Source: Flavobacteriales bacterium (GTDB taxonomy: Bacteria > Bacteroidota > Bacteroidia > Flavobacteriales_F > PHOS-HE28). From it: DNA of 64,000 bases. The stretch covers positions 868,001 through 932,000 of the forward strand of contig JADJXH010000003.1 of NCBI GenBank assembly GCA_016715895.1, given 5' to 3'. Below, one piece after another: positions 43,958-51,371 of this stretch. Numbering within the stretch: position 1 is the stretch's first letter; every line of letters begins with the position of its first letter. Made by a program: the position numbers and the translations under genes. A model generated the notes under the pieces. That model had not been told where the DNA came from, did not search any database, and saw only the letters and a program-made list of their open reading frames with translations.

Positions 43958-45598
43958 ATGGCTGAGAAGCAGGACATCGAGTTCAACAAGAACGAGGACA
44001 GGAACAAACTCGCCGTCAGCGAGCTCCATAGCCGCCTGAAGAAGGTGTACCTCGGCGGCGGCGAAAAGCGCATCGCCAAGCTGAAGGCCGACGGCAAGAT
44101 GACCGCCCGCGAGCGCATCGACGCGCTGCTGGACAAGGGCGCGCCGCGCATCGAGATCGGCGCCTTTGCGGCCGACGGCATGTACAAGGAACACGGCGGC
44201 GCCCCCAGCGCGGGTGTGGTGGTGGTGATCGGCTACGTGAGCAAGCGCCAGTGCATCGTGGTGGCCAACGACGCCACCGTGAAGGCCGGCGCCTGGTTCC
44301 CCATGACCGGCAAGAAGAACCTGCGCGCCCAGGAGATCGCCATCGAGAACCGCCTGCCCATCATCTACCTGGTGGACAGCGCCGGCGTGTACCTGCCCAT
44401 GCAGGACGAGATCTTCCCCGACAAGGAGCACTTCGGCCGGATCTTCCGCAACAACGCGGTGATGAGCTCCATGGGCATCACGCAGATCGCCGCCGTGATG
44501 GGCAGCTGCGTAGCCGGCGGCGCCTACCTGCCCATCATGAGTGATGAGGCCCTCATCGTGGAGAAGACCGGCAGCATCTTCCTTGCGGGCAGCTACCTGG
44601 TGAAGGCCGCCATCGGCGAGGACATCGACAACGAGACCCTCGGCGGCGCCACCACCCACAGCGAGATCAGCGGGGTCACCGACTACAAGTGCAAGGACGA
44701 CGCGGACTGCCTGAAGAAGATCCGCGCCATCATGGACAAGCTGGGCAAGCCCAAGGACGCCGGCTTCAGCCGCGAGAAGCCCGCCGCGCCCAAGGCCGAC
44801 CCAAAGGAGATCTACGGCATCCTCCCCAGCGACCGCGCCAAGCCCTACGACATGCGCGAGGTGATCGCACGCCTGGTGGACGACAGCGAGTACACTGAGT
44901 ACAAGGAAGGCTTCGGTCAGAGCATCATCACCGCCTACGCCCGCATCGACGGCTGGGCCGTGGGCATCGTGGCCAACCAACGCAAAGTGGTGAAGAGCAA
45001 GAAGGGCGAGATGCAGTTCGGCGGCGTCATCTACAGCGACAGCGCCGACAAGGCCACGCGCTTCATCGCCAACTGCAACCAGAAGAACATCCCGCTGGTC
45101 TTCCTGCAGGACGTCACCGGCTTCATGGTGGGCAGCCGCAGCGAGCACGGCGGCATCATCAAGGACGGCGCCAAGCTGGTGAACGCTGTGAGCAACAGCG
45201 TGGTGCCCAAGTTCACCGTGATCGTGGGCAACAGCTATGGCGCCGGCAACTACGCCATGTGCGGCAAAGCCTACGACCCCCGCCTCATCGTGGGCTGGCC
45301 CAGCGCGCAGGTGGCCGTGATGGGCGGCGACCAGGCCGCCAAGGTGCTGCTGCAGATCGAAGTGGCCGCGCTGAAAGGCCGCGGCGAGGAGATCACCAAG
45401 GAGCGCGAGGCCGAGATCCTCGGCAAGATCCGCGCGAAGTACGAGGAGAGCATGAGCCCTTATTACGCGGCCGCGCGACTGTGGCTGGATGCGATCATTG
45501 ATCCGCTGGAGACGAGGACGTGGATCAGTTTGGGGATCGAGGCGGCCAGCCAAGCACCGGCGACGAGAGAGTTCAACATGGGAGTCTTGCAGACGTAG
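43958..45598 (+). CDS. acyl-CoA carboxylase beta subunit (probably methylcrotonoyl-CoA carboxylase)
   Basis: The 546-residue carboxyltransferase has the two crotonase-like halves of the family: SAGVYLPMQDEIFPDKEHFGRIFRNNAVMSSMGITQIAAVMGSCVAGGAYLPIMSDE in the first, and QDVTGFMVGSRSEHGGIIKDGAKLVNAVSNSVVPKFTVIVGNSYGAGNYAMCGKAYDP in the second. These fit methylcrotonoyl-CoA carboxylase beta, used in leucine breakdown, better than propionyl-CoA carboxylase. Biotin-carrier and carboxylase subunits are not adjacent. Confidence 0.88.
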   Translation: MAEKQDIEFNKNEDRNKLAVSELHSRLKKVYLGGGEKRIAKLKADGKMTARERIDALLDKGAPRIEIGAFAADGMYKEHGGAPSAGVVVVIGYVSKRQCIVVANDATVKAGAWFPMTGKKNLRAQEIAIENRLPIIYLVDSAGVYLPMQDEIFPDKEHFGRIFRNNAVMSSMGITQIAAVMGSCVAGGAYLPIMSDEALIVEKTGSIFLAGSYLVKAAIGEDIDNETLGGATTHSEISGVTDYKCKDDADCLKKIRAIMDKLGKPKDAGFSREKPAAPKADPKEIYGILPSDRAKPYDMREVIARLVDDSEYTEYKEGFGQSIITAYARIDGWAVGIVANQRKVVKSKKGEMQFGGVIYSDSADKATRFIANCNQKNIPLVFLQDVTGFMVGSRSEHGGIIKDGAKLVNAVSNSVVPKFTVIVGNSYGAGNYAMCGKAYDPRLIVGWPSAQVAVMGGDQAAKVLLQIEVAALKGRGEEITKEREAEILGKIRAKYEESMSPYYAAARLWLDAIIDPLETRTWISLGIEAASQAPATREFNMGVLQT

Positions 45599-45635
45599 GT
45601 TGTTTGGGCATGCCGGCTCGAAGACTCGCCGTCGC

Positions 45636-45687
45636 GCTTTCCGCTGCAAGTCCTCGCTCGTTCCTCGCTGCGGGCTTTCCGCTGCAA
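45636..45687. repeat. 14-base direct repeat pair
   Basis: GCTTTCCGCTGCAA occurs at 45636-45649 and 45674-45687. The pair lies between the carboxylase stop and the IS110 leader and may mark the pre-insertion intergenic DNA. Confidence 0.5.
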
Positions 45688-45719
45688 CTCTACACTTGGA
45701 CGCTTGGAAGATGAAGCAT

Positions 45720-45941
45720 CTTCGAAGTGAACAATTCCTCCGAAGGAGGCTGAGCAGGATCACAGGTGAACCAGTCCGCTGCGAAGGTGTGATGACCTAT
45801 AGCGATTATCGGTACCTGCGGTCCCTCAGGTCTGAGGCTTGGATAGAATGTGAGGCTCACGGCCTACTAGAGTTGTCAAGTTCAGGACCCGATGCTCAGC
45901 GCTCCCCCAGGGGATCGTGTGTCACCCAAAAGTAAACGAAC
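45720..45941 (+). ncRNA. candidate bridge-RNA (leader) region of the IS110 element
   Basis: IS110-group elements are known to encode a structured RNA upstream of the transposase that pairs with target and donor DNA. This 220-base stretch upstream of the transposase has lower G+C than the host and contains hairpins, e.g. CCTCAG-GT-CTGAGG (near 45825). A 74-codon frame (45711-45935) crosses it but uses codons unlike the host and resembles no protein I know. Boundaries are not resolved. Confidence 0.3.
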
Positions 45942-46952
45942 ATGAAACACTGGATCGGGATCGACGTGAGCAAGGCGACACTGGATGTGGCCCTGCTGGA
46001 TGAACGCGGGACGCTGACCGCTGAGACCAAGGTGGAGAACACCACCAGAAGCGTGAAGACACTACTGCGTCGATGGACCAAGGAGTTCGCACTGGTCAAA
46101 GGAGAATACCTGGTGTGCCTGGAGCCCACGGGCTACTACGGCCATGCGCTGCTGGAAGTGTTGGTGGAATTGGAGATCCCCACCTGGCTTGCTCATCCCA
46201 ACGACATCAAGCAGAGCATCGGAATGACCCGGGGAAAGAGCGACCGAGTGGATGCGCTCAGGATCGCCGACTACGCCCGGCGCTTCCAAGACAAGTCGCG
46301 GTTGTTCACGGCCGACCAGCTGAAGATGAACAAGCTCAAGCAGCTCCTGAGCAAGCGCCAGAACTACGTGATGCGCAAGACCATGCACCAGCGGCAGATC
46401 AAGGACATGAACAAGCTCATGGACAAGGACCTGCGCGGGCCGTTCACCTGGTTCGATAAGGCACAGATCAAAGCGCTGGACAAGGCGATCAAGGAACTGG
46501 AAGGCATGATCGAGGACACCATCAACGCGGAGCCCGAGTTGAGCAAGCGCTTCGAACTGCTGAAGTCCGTGGAAGGCGTTGGGCTCATTCTGGGCTCACA
46601 TCTGCTGGCCCTCACCGACGGCTTCACGCGATTCACCTCACCGCGACAGCTAGCTTGCCATGCCGGATGCGCACCCTTCGAGAACAGGTCAGGCACCAGC
46701 ATCAGAGGGCGCACCCGCGTATCGCACAATGCCAACCATACGCTCAAGGCCCTGCTGCATGTCTCGGTGGTCGGGCTCATCCGGTTCCCTGGTGAGTTCC
46801 GCGCCTACTACGACCGCAAAGTGGCCGAGGGCAAACACAAGATGCTTGTCTTCAACGCCATGCGCAACAAACTCATCCACCGCGTCTGTGCCGTGATCCG
46901 AAAGGGAGTGCCTTACGAGATACGAACACCCCTTGCACACGTCATAGAATAA
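45942..46952 (+). CDS. IS110-family transposase (DEDD recombinase)
   Basis: The 336-residue protein has an N-terminal RuvC-like DEDD domain: WIGIDVSKATLDVAL (D8), CLEPTGYYG (E61) and SDRVDALRIADYA (D101, D104). A coiled middle follows, then a C-terminal Tnp20 domain, LKSVEGVGLILGSHLLALTDGFTRFTSPRQLACHAGCAPFENRSGTSIRGRTRVSHNANHTLKALL, with the catalytic-serine region. All motifs are intact, so it may be active. It lies between the carboxylase gene and a lower-G+C HNH gene. Confidence 0.93.
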   Translation: MKHWIGIDVSKATLDVALLDERGTLTAETKVENTTRSVKTLLRRWTKEFALVKGEYLVCLEPTGYYGHALLEVLVELEIPTWLAHPNDIKQSIGMTRGKSDRVDALRIADYARRFQDKSRLFTADQLKMNKLKQLLSKRQNYVMRKTMHQRQIKDMNKLMDKDLRGPFTWFDKAQIKALDKAIKELEGMIEDTINAEPELSKRFELLKSVEGVGLILGSHLLALTDGFTRFTSPRQLACHAGCAPFENRSGTSIRGRTRVSHNANHTLKALLHVSVVGLIRFPGEFRAYYDRKVAEGKHKMLVFNAMRNKLIHRVCAVIRKGVPYEIRTPLAHVIE

Positions 46953-47010
46953 TCGCTCACGCAAAATCCGGGTAGCTAAGTCCCTTTGATCTTGTGAACG
47001 CACAAATGCG

Positions 47011-48099
47011 ATGAGTAAAACAGCAAAAGCTCTTATGGCTCGCGGTCTTGATCGCGATGCAGCAGATTCACTTGTCCGCGGAGGATATACACTGGCAAGT
47101 CTGAAACTTTTTTCGCAAGCAGAACTCATCGACCTGGGCCTACAACCTGAAATGGCGACCGAGCTACTGGCTGAAAGTCGCCCGCCGATTCCACCGGAGA
47201 CAATGGCGCAGCTGCTATATGAATCGCGCTGGACTTGCTGCGTCTGCCGTGATAGAACCAAATCGGTGATTGTTCATCATCTTGAGGAATGGCACGATTC
47301 GAGAGATCACTCTGAAGGAAACCTCGTTGTACTATGTCTGCAACATCACGACGAAGCCCACACCAAAAGAACACTGAGTCTGAACCTCACGATTGACCGA
47401 ATCCGCGAAATGAAAAAGCTCTGGCTGGAGCAGGTGCGTTTGGCGGATACACAAACCATCATCGGACTTGGTGCGTCCAATCCGAGTAGATGGTTCTACT
47501 TTAATCACGCGCGGATCTTCGATTTGTTCTTGGCACGCGGCATCGGCATTGAACACAATGGTGTTACGGCCACCGTGATGATGCGAGGGTTGATAAATGA
47601 CCTTGGCACCTTTGGCATACCGTCAGACGACAAGCACCACATTTACAATTTTGGTGACGGGCATCTCCTCTATCAATACACGGCGAACATGTTCGATCGT
47701 CTCCTCAGCGACACGGTCCTACTCGACCTCACAGACAAATTCAACAAGACGGACATTAAGGCCTTGCTGAAGCCCGGAATGTTCATTGCCTTGCAGGCTG
47801 CATTCTACTTCAGTCGCGAGAAGGTGCCAACCAAAGGTCCAGGTCAGGTTCGCAAAGCACATTATCGGCGAGACGGAATTGAACTGGCATTCGAGTTTGA
47901 CGCATACGAGGTAACCAGCATGTCAGCTTGGGCAGTGCATCTTAGCGGACACAAAGTGGCGTTACCGATTGGTCAAGTGACGAGCATTGTTGAAGAGGAC
48001 GGGATGCTCACCATCACAATAAGTTGCTACGCAATTGGCTGCTTCTTTGACGAACACCCCTATCGCGCTGCACAAGGAACATTGGTTGGCATCGAATAG
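47011..48099 (+). CDS. HNH-nuclease-domain protein with unknown C-terminal domain
   Basis: The 362-residue protein has a small helical N-terminus (RGLDRDAADSLVRGGYTLASLKLFSQAELIDLGL, a SAM/HhH-like element), then an HNH nuclease motif: C76..C79, VHH (H89, H90), EGN (N104), LC109LQHH (H112, H113). This zinc-finger HNH form cuts DNA in restriction, toxin and homing enzymes. Residues about 150-362 form a beta-rich domain that I do not recognise. G+C is near half, well below its neighbours, and it directly follows the IS110 gene, so it is probably horizontally acquired. A defence or mobile-element role is inference. Confidence 0.75.
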   Translation: MSKTAKALMARGLDRDAADSLVRGGYTLASLKLFSQAELIDLGLQPEMATELLAESRPPIPPETMAQLLYESRWTCCVCRDRTKSVIVHHLEEWHDSRDHSEGNLVVLCLQHHDEAHTKRTLSLNLTIDRIREMKKLWLEQVRLADTQTIIGLGASNPSRWFYFNHARIFDLFLARGIGIEHNGVTATVMMRGLINDLGTFGIPSDDKHHIYNFGDGHLLYQYTANMFDRLLSDTVLLDLTDKFNKTDIKALLKPGMFIALQAAFYFSREKVPTKGPGQVRKAHYRRDGIELAFEFDAYEVTSMSAWAVHLSGHKVALPIGQVTSIVEEDGMLTITISCYAIGCFFDEHPYRAAQGTLVGIE

Positions 48100-48118
48100 C
48101 CAGATCCCCCTGCTGCCG

Positions 48119-48133
48119 CGGATCTGCGATCCG
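48119..48133. repeat. palindrome between the HNH and RAYT genes
   Basis: CGGATC and GATCCG form 6-base arms around TGC, 20 bases after the HNH stop. It could be a terminator for one of these convergent genes or a REP-like remnant. No T-run is visible. Confidence 0.4.
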
Positions 48134-48150
48134 TGCGCACCTAGAATGGT

Positions 48151-49041
48151 TCACCGATTGAACCTATCCCCTTTCCAATTCATCGGGTTGTCCCGGATGT
48201 ATTTGGCGATGCGTTCGTGTTCGCCGTCGTCGCGGATGACCCTGTCCCAATAGTTGCGTTGCCAGATGGGTGTTCCGTGCGGCACCAACCCATCGCGGTA
48301 CGCCAGGCGTGTAACGGCGGATTTGTACGATGCCACGATGCGTCCCAACGAACCATGGGGCACGATGGGCATAACGCGCGGTGTCGGTGCGGGCGGGTCC
48401 GTGGGTGGCCGTAGGGGCCGATCATGATCGGCCCGGCGTTGTGCGGTAGGCGCGTTGGCCGTGCGATCGTCCGGTCCATTGTTCATGGCATTCGGCGATC
48501 CCGAGATCGGCGTTGCATCGGGTTCCGGCATGGTGCCGGGCCATTGCATGGTATCGTGGTCCGGCATGGTGTCGGGCCGATCGTGATCGGTGGAAATATC
48601 GGGCCGATCCTGATCGGTGAAAATATCGGGCCGATCATGATCGGTGGAAATATCGGGCCGATCATGATCGGTGGAAATATCGGGCCGATCATGATCGGCC
48701 CCTACGGGAACCTCCACCGCACCGTCCCATCGCACGGTCGTCGCGCCATCCAACGCACGCCCCCGCACGTCCACCAACCGTTCCCGTATCAACACGATCC
48801 CATGGACGTGGTTCGGCATCACTACGAATTCCCCGATGTCCACATGCGGCGTGTGTTGCGGGATCGCATCCCAACATTGCCGGGCCAATACACCGATGGG
48901 TGATGGATGCATCACCCCATCCGCGATGTGCTCGAACCAATGGCGGCGGTCATCGGTGCAGATGGTCAGGTAATACGCACCCGCGCGGGTGTAATCGTAC
49001 CCCTTCCACCGGATCGTTCGACGTTGCGGCAATTCGGCCAT
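48151..49041 (-). CDS. REP-associated tyrosine transposase (RAYT) with internal REP-derived repeats
   Basis: The 296-residue Y1 transposase has RWKGYDYTRAGAYYLTICTDDRRHWF, the HUH motif VMPNHVHGIVLI (H78, H80) and the C-terminal WQRNYWDRVIRDDGEHERIAKYIRDNPMNW, with probable catalytic Y281. RAYTs cut REP hairpins next to a GTAG tetranucleotide. Residues about 114-228 form an extra low-complexity insert that includes four and a half DISTDHDRP repeats and a second ADHDRP. These are encoded by REP-like palindromes within the gene. The start at 49041 is chosen because it begins the conserved domain; 49101 is also open. Confidence 0.88.
   Translation of the reverse strand: MAELPQRRTIRWKGYDYTRAGAYYLTICTDDRRHWFEHIADGVMHPSPIGVLARQCWDAIPQHTPHVDIGEFVVMPNHVHGIVLIRERLVDVRGRALDGATTVRWDGAVEVPVGADHDRPDISTDHDRPDISTDHDRPDIFTDQDRPDISTDHDRPDTMPDHDTMQWPGTMPEPDATPISGSPNAMNNGPDDRTANAPTAQRRADHDRPLRPPTDPPAPTPRVMPIVPHGSLGRIVASYKSAVTRLAYRDGLVPHGTPIWQRNYWDRVIRDDGEHERIAKYIRDNPMNWKGDRFNR
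48411..48434 (+). repeat. REP unit (GTAG plus 20-bp palindrome) inside the RAYT gene
   Basis: GTAG at 48411-48414 is followed directly by the perfect palindrome GGGCCGATCATGATCGGCCC (48415-48434). This is the REP layout recognised by RAYTs. It is in frame and encodes ADHDRP (residues about 203-211). Confidence 0.85.
48574..48698. repeat. 27-bp tandem repeat array, about 4.6 copies, inside the RAYT gene
   Basis: The units start at 48574, 48601, 48628 and 48655, with a partial fifth at 48682. Each joins GGGCCGATCnTGATCGG to a TGGAAATATC spacer and encodes DISTDHDRP on the minus strand. The 27-base length keeps the RAYT frame. Confidence 0.95.
48682..48705 (-). repeat. inverted REP unit at the other end of the array
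   Basis: The same 20-bp palindrome (48682-48701) is followed by CTAC (48702-48705), i.e. GTAG plus palindrome on the minus strand. With 48411-48434 it forms a head-to-head pair like a REP doublet (BIME). Confidence 0.85.
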
Positions 49042-49152
49042 GTCTCCGACGCGCCATTCCGATCGGGTGACAGCGCGGCATCCCGAAGATCGCACAGCCA
49101 CGCAACCCGCGCATTCATCGGGACCGCCTCCCTCCCACCCCCATGAACGACA

Positions 49153-49177
49153 AAGCCCCGGCTCATCGCCGGGGCTT
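49153..49177 (-). terminator. terminator hairpin downstream of the cold-shock gene
   Basis: AAGCCCCGGC and GCCGGGGCTT form a perfect 10-bp stem with a 5-base loop, 26 bases beyond the stop. On the minus strand it is followed by TTGTCG. It ends the cold-shock transcript. Confidence 0.75.
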
Positions 49178-49202
49178 CGTTGATGTTGCGAGAGGGTCGA
49201 CC

Positions 49203-49394
49203 TCAGGCGCGGGTCACGTTGACCGCGTTGGGGCCCTTGGGGCTCTGCTCCACGTCGAAGGAGACCTTGTCACCTTCGCGAATGGGCTCGCGCGTCCCCG
49301 TCTTGTGCACGAAGAGGTCCTTGCCACCCTCATCCGGGGTGATGAAACCGAACCCTTTCTCCGTGTTGAAGAACTTCACTGTACCGCTTGACAT
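49203..49394 (-). CDS. cold-shock domain protein
   Basis: The 63-residue single cold-shock domain has RNP1 (KGFGFI, residues 13-18) and RNP2 (DLFVH, 26-30), with MSSGTVKFFNTEKGFGFITPDEGGKDLFVHKTGT opening the fold. It binds single-stranded nucleic acid and unfolds mRNA. The leader of about 70 bases contains two hairpins (49395-49476), unlike most genes here, which have almost no leader. Confidence 0.95.
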   Translation of the reverse strand: MSSGTVKFFNTEKGFGFITPDEGGKDLFVHKTGTREPIREGDKVSFDVEQSPKGPNAVNVTRA

Positions 49395-49476
49395 GTACTG
49401 ACTGGTAATGCGTCCACCTTCCGGTGGACAAGTGGATCCCCGGCAAAACCACCGGGGCATTGATGGCGCAAAGGTC
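49395..49476 (-). promoter_or_regulatory. promoter and folded 5' leader of the cold-shock gene
   Basis: The -7-like GACCTTTG on the minus strand is at 49469-49476. The predicted leader contains stem GTCCACC/GGTGGAC with loop GGAA (49412-49429, minus strand) and stem CCCCGG/CCGGGG (49438-49457). Leaders of this sort act as RNA thermosensors in other cold-shock genes; here that is inference. The rest of the gap to 49620 shows nothing clear. Confidence 0.5.
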
Positions 49477-49620
49477 GGCCATTGTGGCCCCCACCCGACG
49501 ATCGCCGGAAAATAAAGTTCAGCGGCGGGCCGCAAGCGAGGCGGCCATGTCCCCGATGACCGGACCGGGTGTTCACATCCCGCCACCTTTCCCGATGATC
49601 CACTGAACAGCCCCGGAACC

Positions 49621-50769
49621 ATGAACCACACCACCACCCTCCCGCTCCTCGCCCTGCTCCTTGCCGCCTGCGGATCCACCAACCCGAACAGTGTCACGGA
49701 CGATGCCGAAAGCCTGTCCGGGCTGGAGGCCCGCGTGGCCGCACTCACCGGAATGGACGCTGCGTCCACGGGAACGGAGGAGGGTGCGGCGTTGGAGGAG
49801 GGCGATGGCGGTGTGCGTGTGCACACGGTCCACAGCCCCGACCTCAACGTCCCGATGCTGCACACGCAGCTTCCGGCGCGGTGGGATCCGAAGACCACGC
49901 CGGGCGGCGATTGGTACGTGAACTCACCCGGCCTGAAGGTGCAGCAGATGAAAGGCGCCAACTTCATGTTCGTCCAGGGCCCTTCGGCCCAGTTCTACCA
50001 GGCCCAGGGCGTGCAGCTGCGGTCACCGGTGGACGCCGCGCAGATCGTGCAGCAGGACCTGATGCCGAAGATGCGGGAGATGGGGTACGAACCCGTGGGG
50101 ATGCAGGAGGCCCCGGGCATCGCCCAGGCCGACCAGCGCGGGCTGGACGGACTCTACTCCATCGGACAGACGCGCAAGGTGTGCCAGGCCAACGTGAGCG
50201 CCTGGCGCAAGGGTGACACGCGCTCGGCCGTGGTGCTGCACTGGTTCGCGATCATGGGGCCGGAGATGGCCAACTGGGGCTACCGCATCACGCGCCTGGA
50301 GACCACGTCCGACCGGTTCGAGAAGGAAGTGGGCACGCTGGTGGACGTGCTCGCCGGGCAGCGCTACGACCCCGCCTACTTCGCGGCCTACGCGCAGAGC
50401 GAGCAGATGAAGGAAGGCCGCAGCTGGGCGGCGCACAACGCACGCATGCGCAGCAACCAGGCCGCCTTCGACGCCCAGCAGCGGGCGCACCGGGAGCGGG
50501 TGGACGGCGTGAACGATGCCATCATGAGCACCTGGCGGAACACCAGCAGCACGATGGACCGCATGCAGGAGGCCACCATCGACGGCATCCGCGGCGAGCA
50601 GAACGCCCTGAACCCGCACACGGGCCAGGTGGGCAAAGTGGAGGCCGGCTACAACAACTACTGGGTGAACAGCGACGGGCAGTACTTCGGCACGAACGAC
50701 GGCACCTACGACCCCAACGTGGGCGGCCAGTGGGAAGGACAGTGGCAGCAGATGTCCACCGAACCGTGA
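49621..50769 (+). CDS. lipoprotein of unknown function
   Basis: The 382-residue lipoprotein (LLAAC, C17) has a disordered Ser/Glu-rich linker, a beta-rich domain (residues about 65-240, e.g. GANFMFVQGPSAQFYQAQGVQLRSPVDAAQIVQQDLMP), and a helical segment (RMRSNQAAFDAQQRAHRERVDGVNDAIM). It ends NNYWVNSDGQYFGTNDGTYDPNVG. No named family is recognised. Confidence 0.75.
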   Translation: MNHTTTLPLLALLLAACGSTNPNSVTDDAESLSGLEARVAALTGMDAASTGTEEGAALEEGDGGVRVHTVHSPDLNVPMLHTQLPARWDPKTTPGGDWYVNSPGLKVQQMKGANFMFVQGPSAQFYQAQGVQLRSPVDAAQIVQQDLMPKMREMGYEPVGMQEAPGIAQADQRGLDGLYSIGQTRKVCQANVSAWRKGDTRSAVVLHWFAIMGPEMANWGYRITRLETTSDRFEKEVGTLVDVLAGQRYDPAYFAAYAQSEQMKEGRSWAAHNARMRSNQAAFDAQQRAHRERVDGVNDAIMSTWRNTSSTMDRMQEATIDGIRGEQNALNPHTGQVGKVEAGYNNYWVNSDGQYFGTNDGTYDPNVGGQWEGQWQQMSTEP

Positions 50770-50799
50770 AGAGCAGCGGTCGTTGGGCATCTTTGCGCC

Positions 50800-51270
50800 A
50801 TGGCCGCCACCCGAAGGACATCCCGCACCACCACCCCGGCCCCGAAGCCGGACACGCCGACCACGCCCGTCAAGCTCCTCTCCGGCGGCAACCCGCAGAT
50901 CCCCAAGGGCGACGGTGATGCGCCGGTGCAGGCCTACATCGCGGCGATGCCCGGCTGGAAGCGCGCGATCGGGGAGCGACTGGATGTCCTGATCGAGCAG
51001 CACGTGCCCGGGCTGCGGAAGGCCGTGAAGTGGAACTCGCCCTTCTATGGGGTGGAAGGCCAGGGCTGGTTCCTGTCCACCCACGTCTTCACGCACTTCG
51101 TGCGGATCACCTGGTTCCAAGGGCAGGCGCTGAAGCCCATTCCCCCCGGCCCCAGCAAGGACCCGAACGCCCGCTACCTCGACATCCGCGAGGGCGGCAT
51201 CGAGGACGAGCAGCAGCTGATCAGCTGGATCAAGCAGGCGGCCGCGCTGCCAGGGTGGCTGAATCACTGA
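50800..51270 (+). CDS. DUF1801 (YdhG-like) protein
   Basis: The 156-residue protein has a Pro/Thr-rich start and a DUF1801 domain: AYIAAMPGWKRAIGERLDVLIEQHVPGLRKAVKWNSPFYGVEGQGWFLSTHVFTHFVRITWF. The family has an SCP2-unrelated fold seen in frataxin-like YdhG/FraH proteins; activity is unknown. Box CATCTTTG lies 4 bases before the start. Confidence 0.82.
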   Translation: MAATRRTSRTTTPAPKPDTPTTPVKLLSGGNPQIPKGDGDAPVQAYIAAMPGWKRAIGERLDVLIEQHVPGLRKAVKWNSPFYGVEGQGWFLSTHVFTHFVRITWFQGQALKPIPPGPSKDPNARYLDIREGGIEDEQQLISWIKQAAALPGWLNH

Positions 51271-51315
51271 GCGGCCTTCACCGGCATCCGGCCTGCGGCG
51301 AATAGCGGCATTATT

Positions 51316-51356
51316 CTCCGCATTTTTTGCGGAGCATATTCGTACCTTTCTCCGCA
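51316..51356 (+). promoter_or_regulatory. promoter with operator-like repeats of the fic gene
   Basis: CTCCGCA and TGCGGAG form a perfect 7-bp inverted repeat around five Ts (51316-51334). A third CTCCGCA lies at 51350-51356, overlapping the -7-like TACCTTTC (51343-51350). A protein binding the repeats would cover the promoter. Confidence 0.55.
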
Positions 51357-51371
51357 GACGGCACCCCGTCC

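Larger units (their letters stand above)
45720..46990 (+). mobile_element. IS110-family insertion sequence (ends not resolved)
   Basis: It comprises the leader region and the transposase gene. IS110 elements lack terminal inverted repeats and usually leave little or no target duplication, so I cannot fix the ends by eye. Compositional change near 45700 and after 46952 gives the approximate limits. Confidence 0.5.

Noticed and set aside
45711..45935. A 74-codon ORF upstream of the IS110 transposase
   Set aside because: Codon use is unlike the host, there is no recognisable motif, and the region better fits a structured IS leader. Not excluded as a real gene.
48296..48315. GTACGCCAGGCGT resembling the palindrome at 37935
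   Set aside because: It lies in a conserved part of the RAYT coding sequence (VTRLAYRDG) and is explained by codon choice.
48574..48698. Regularly spaced 27-bp repeats as a CRISPR array
   Set aside because: The units are head-to-tail without unique spacers, lie in a coding frame, and there are no cas genes.
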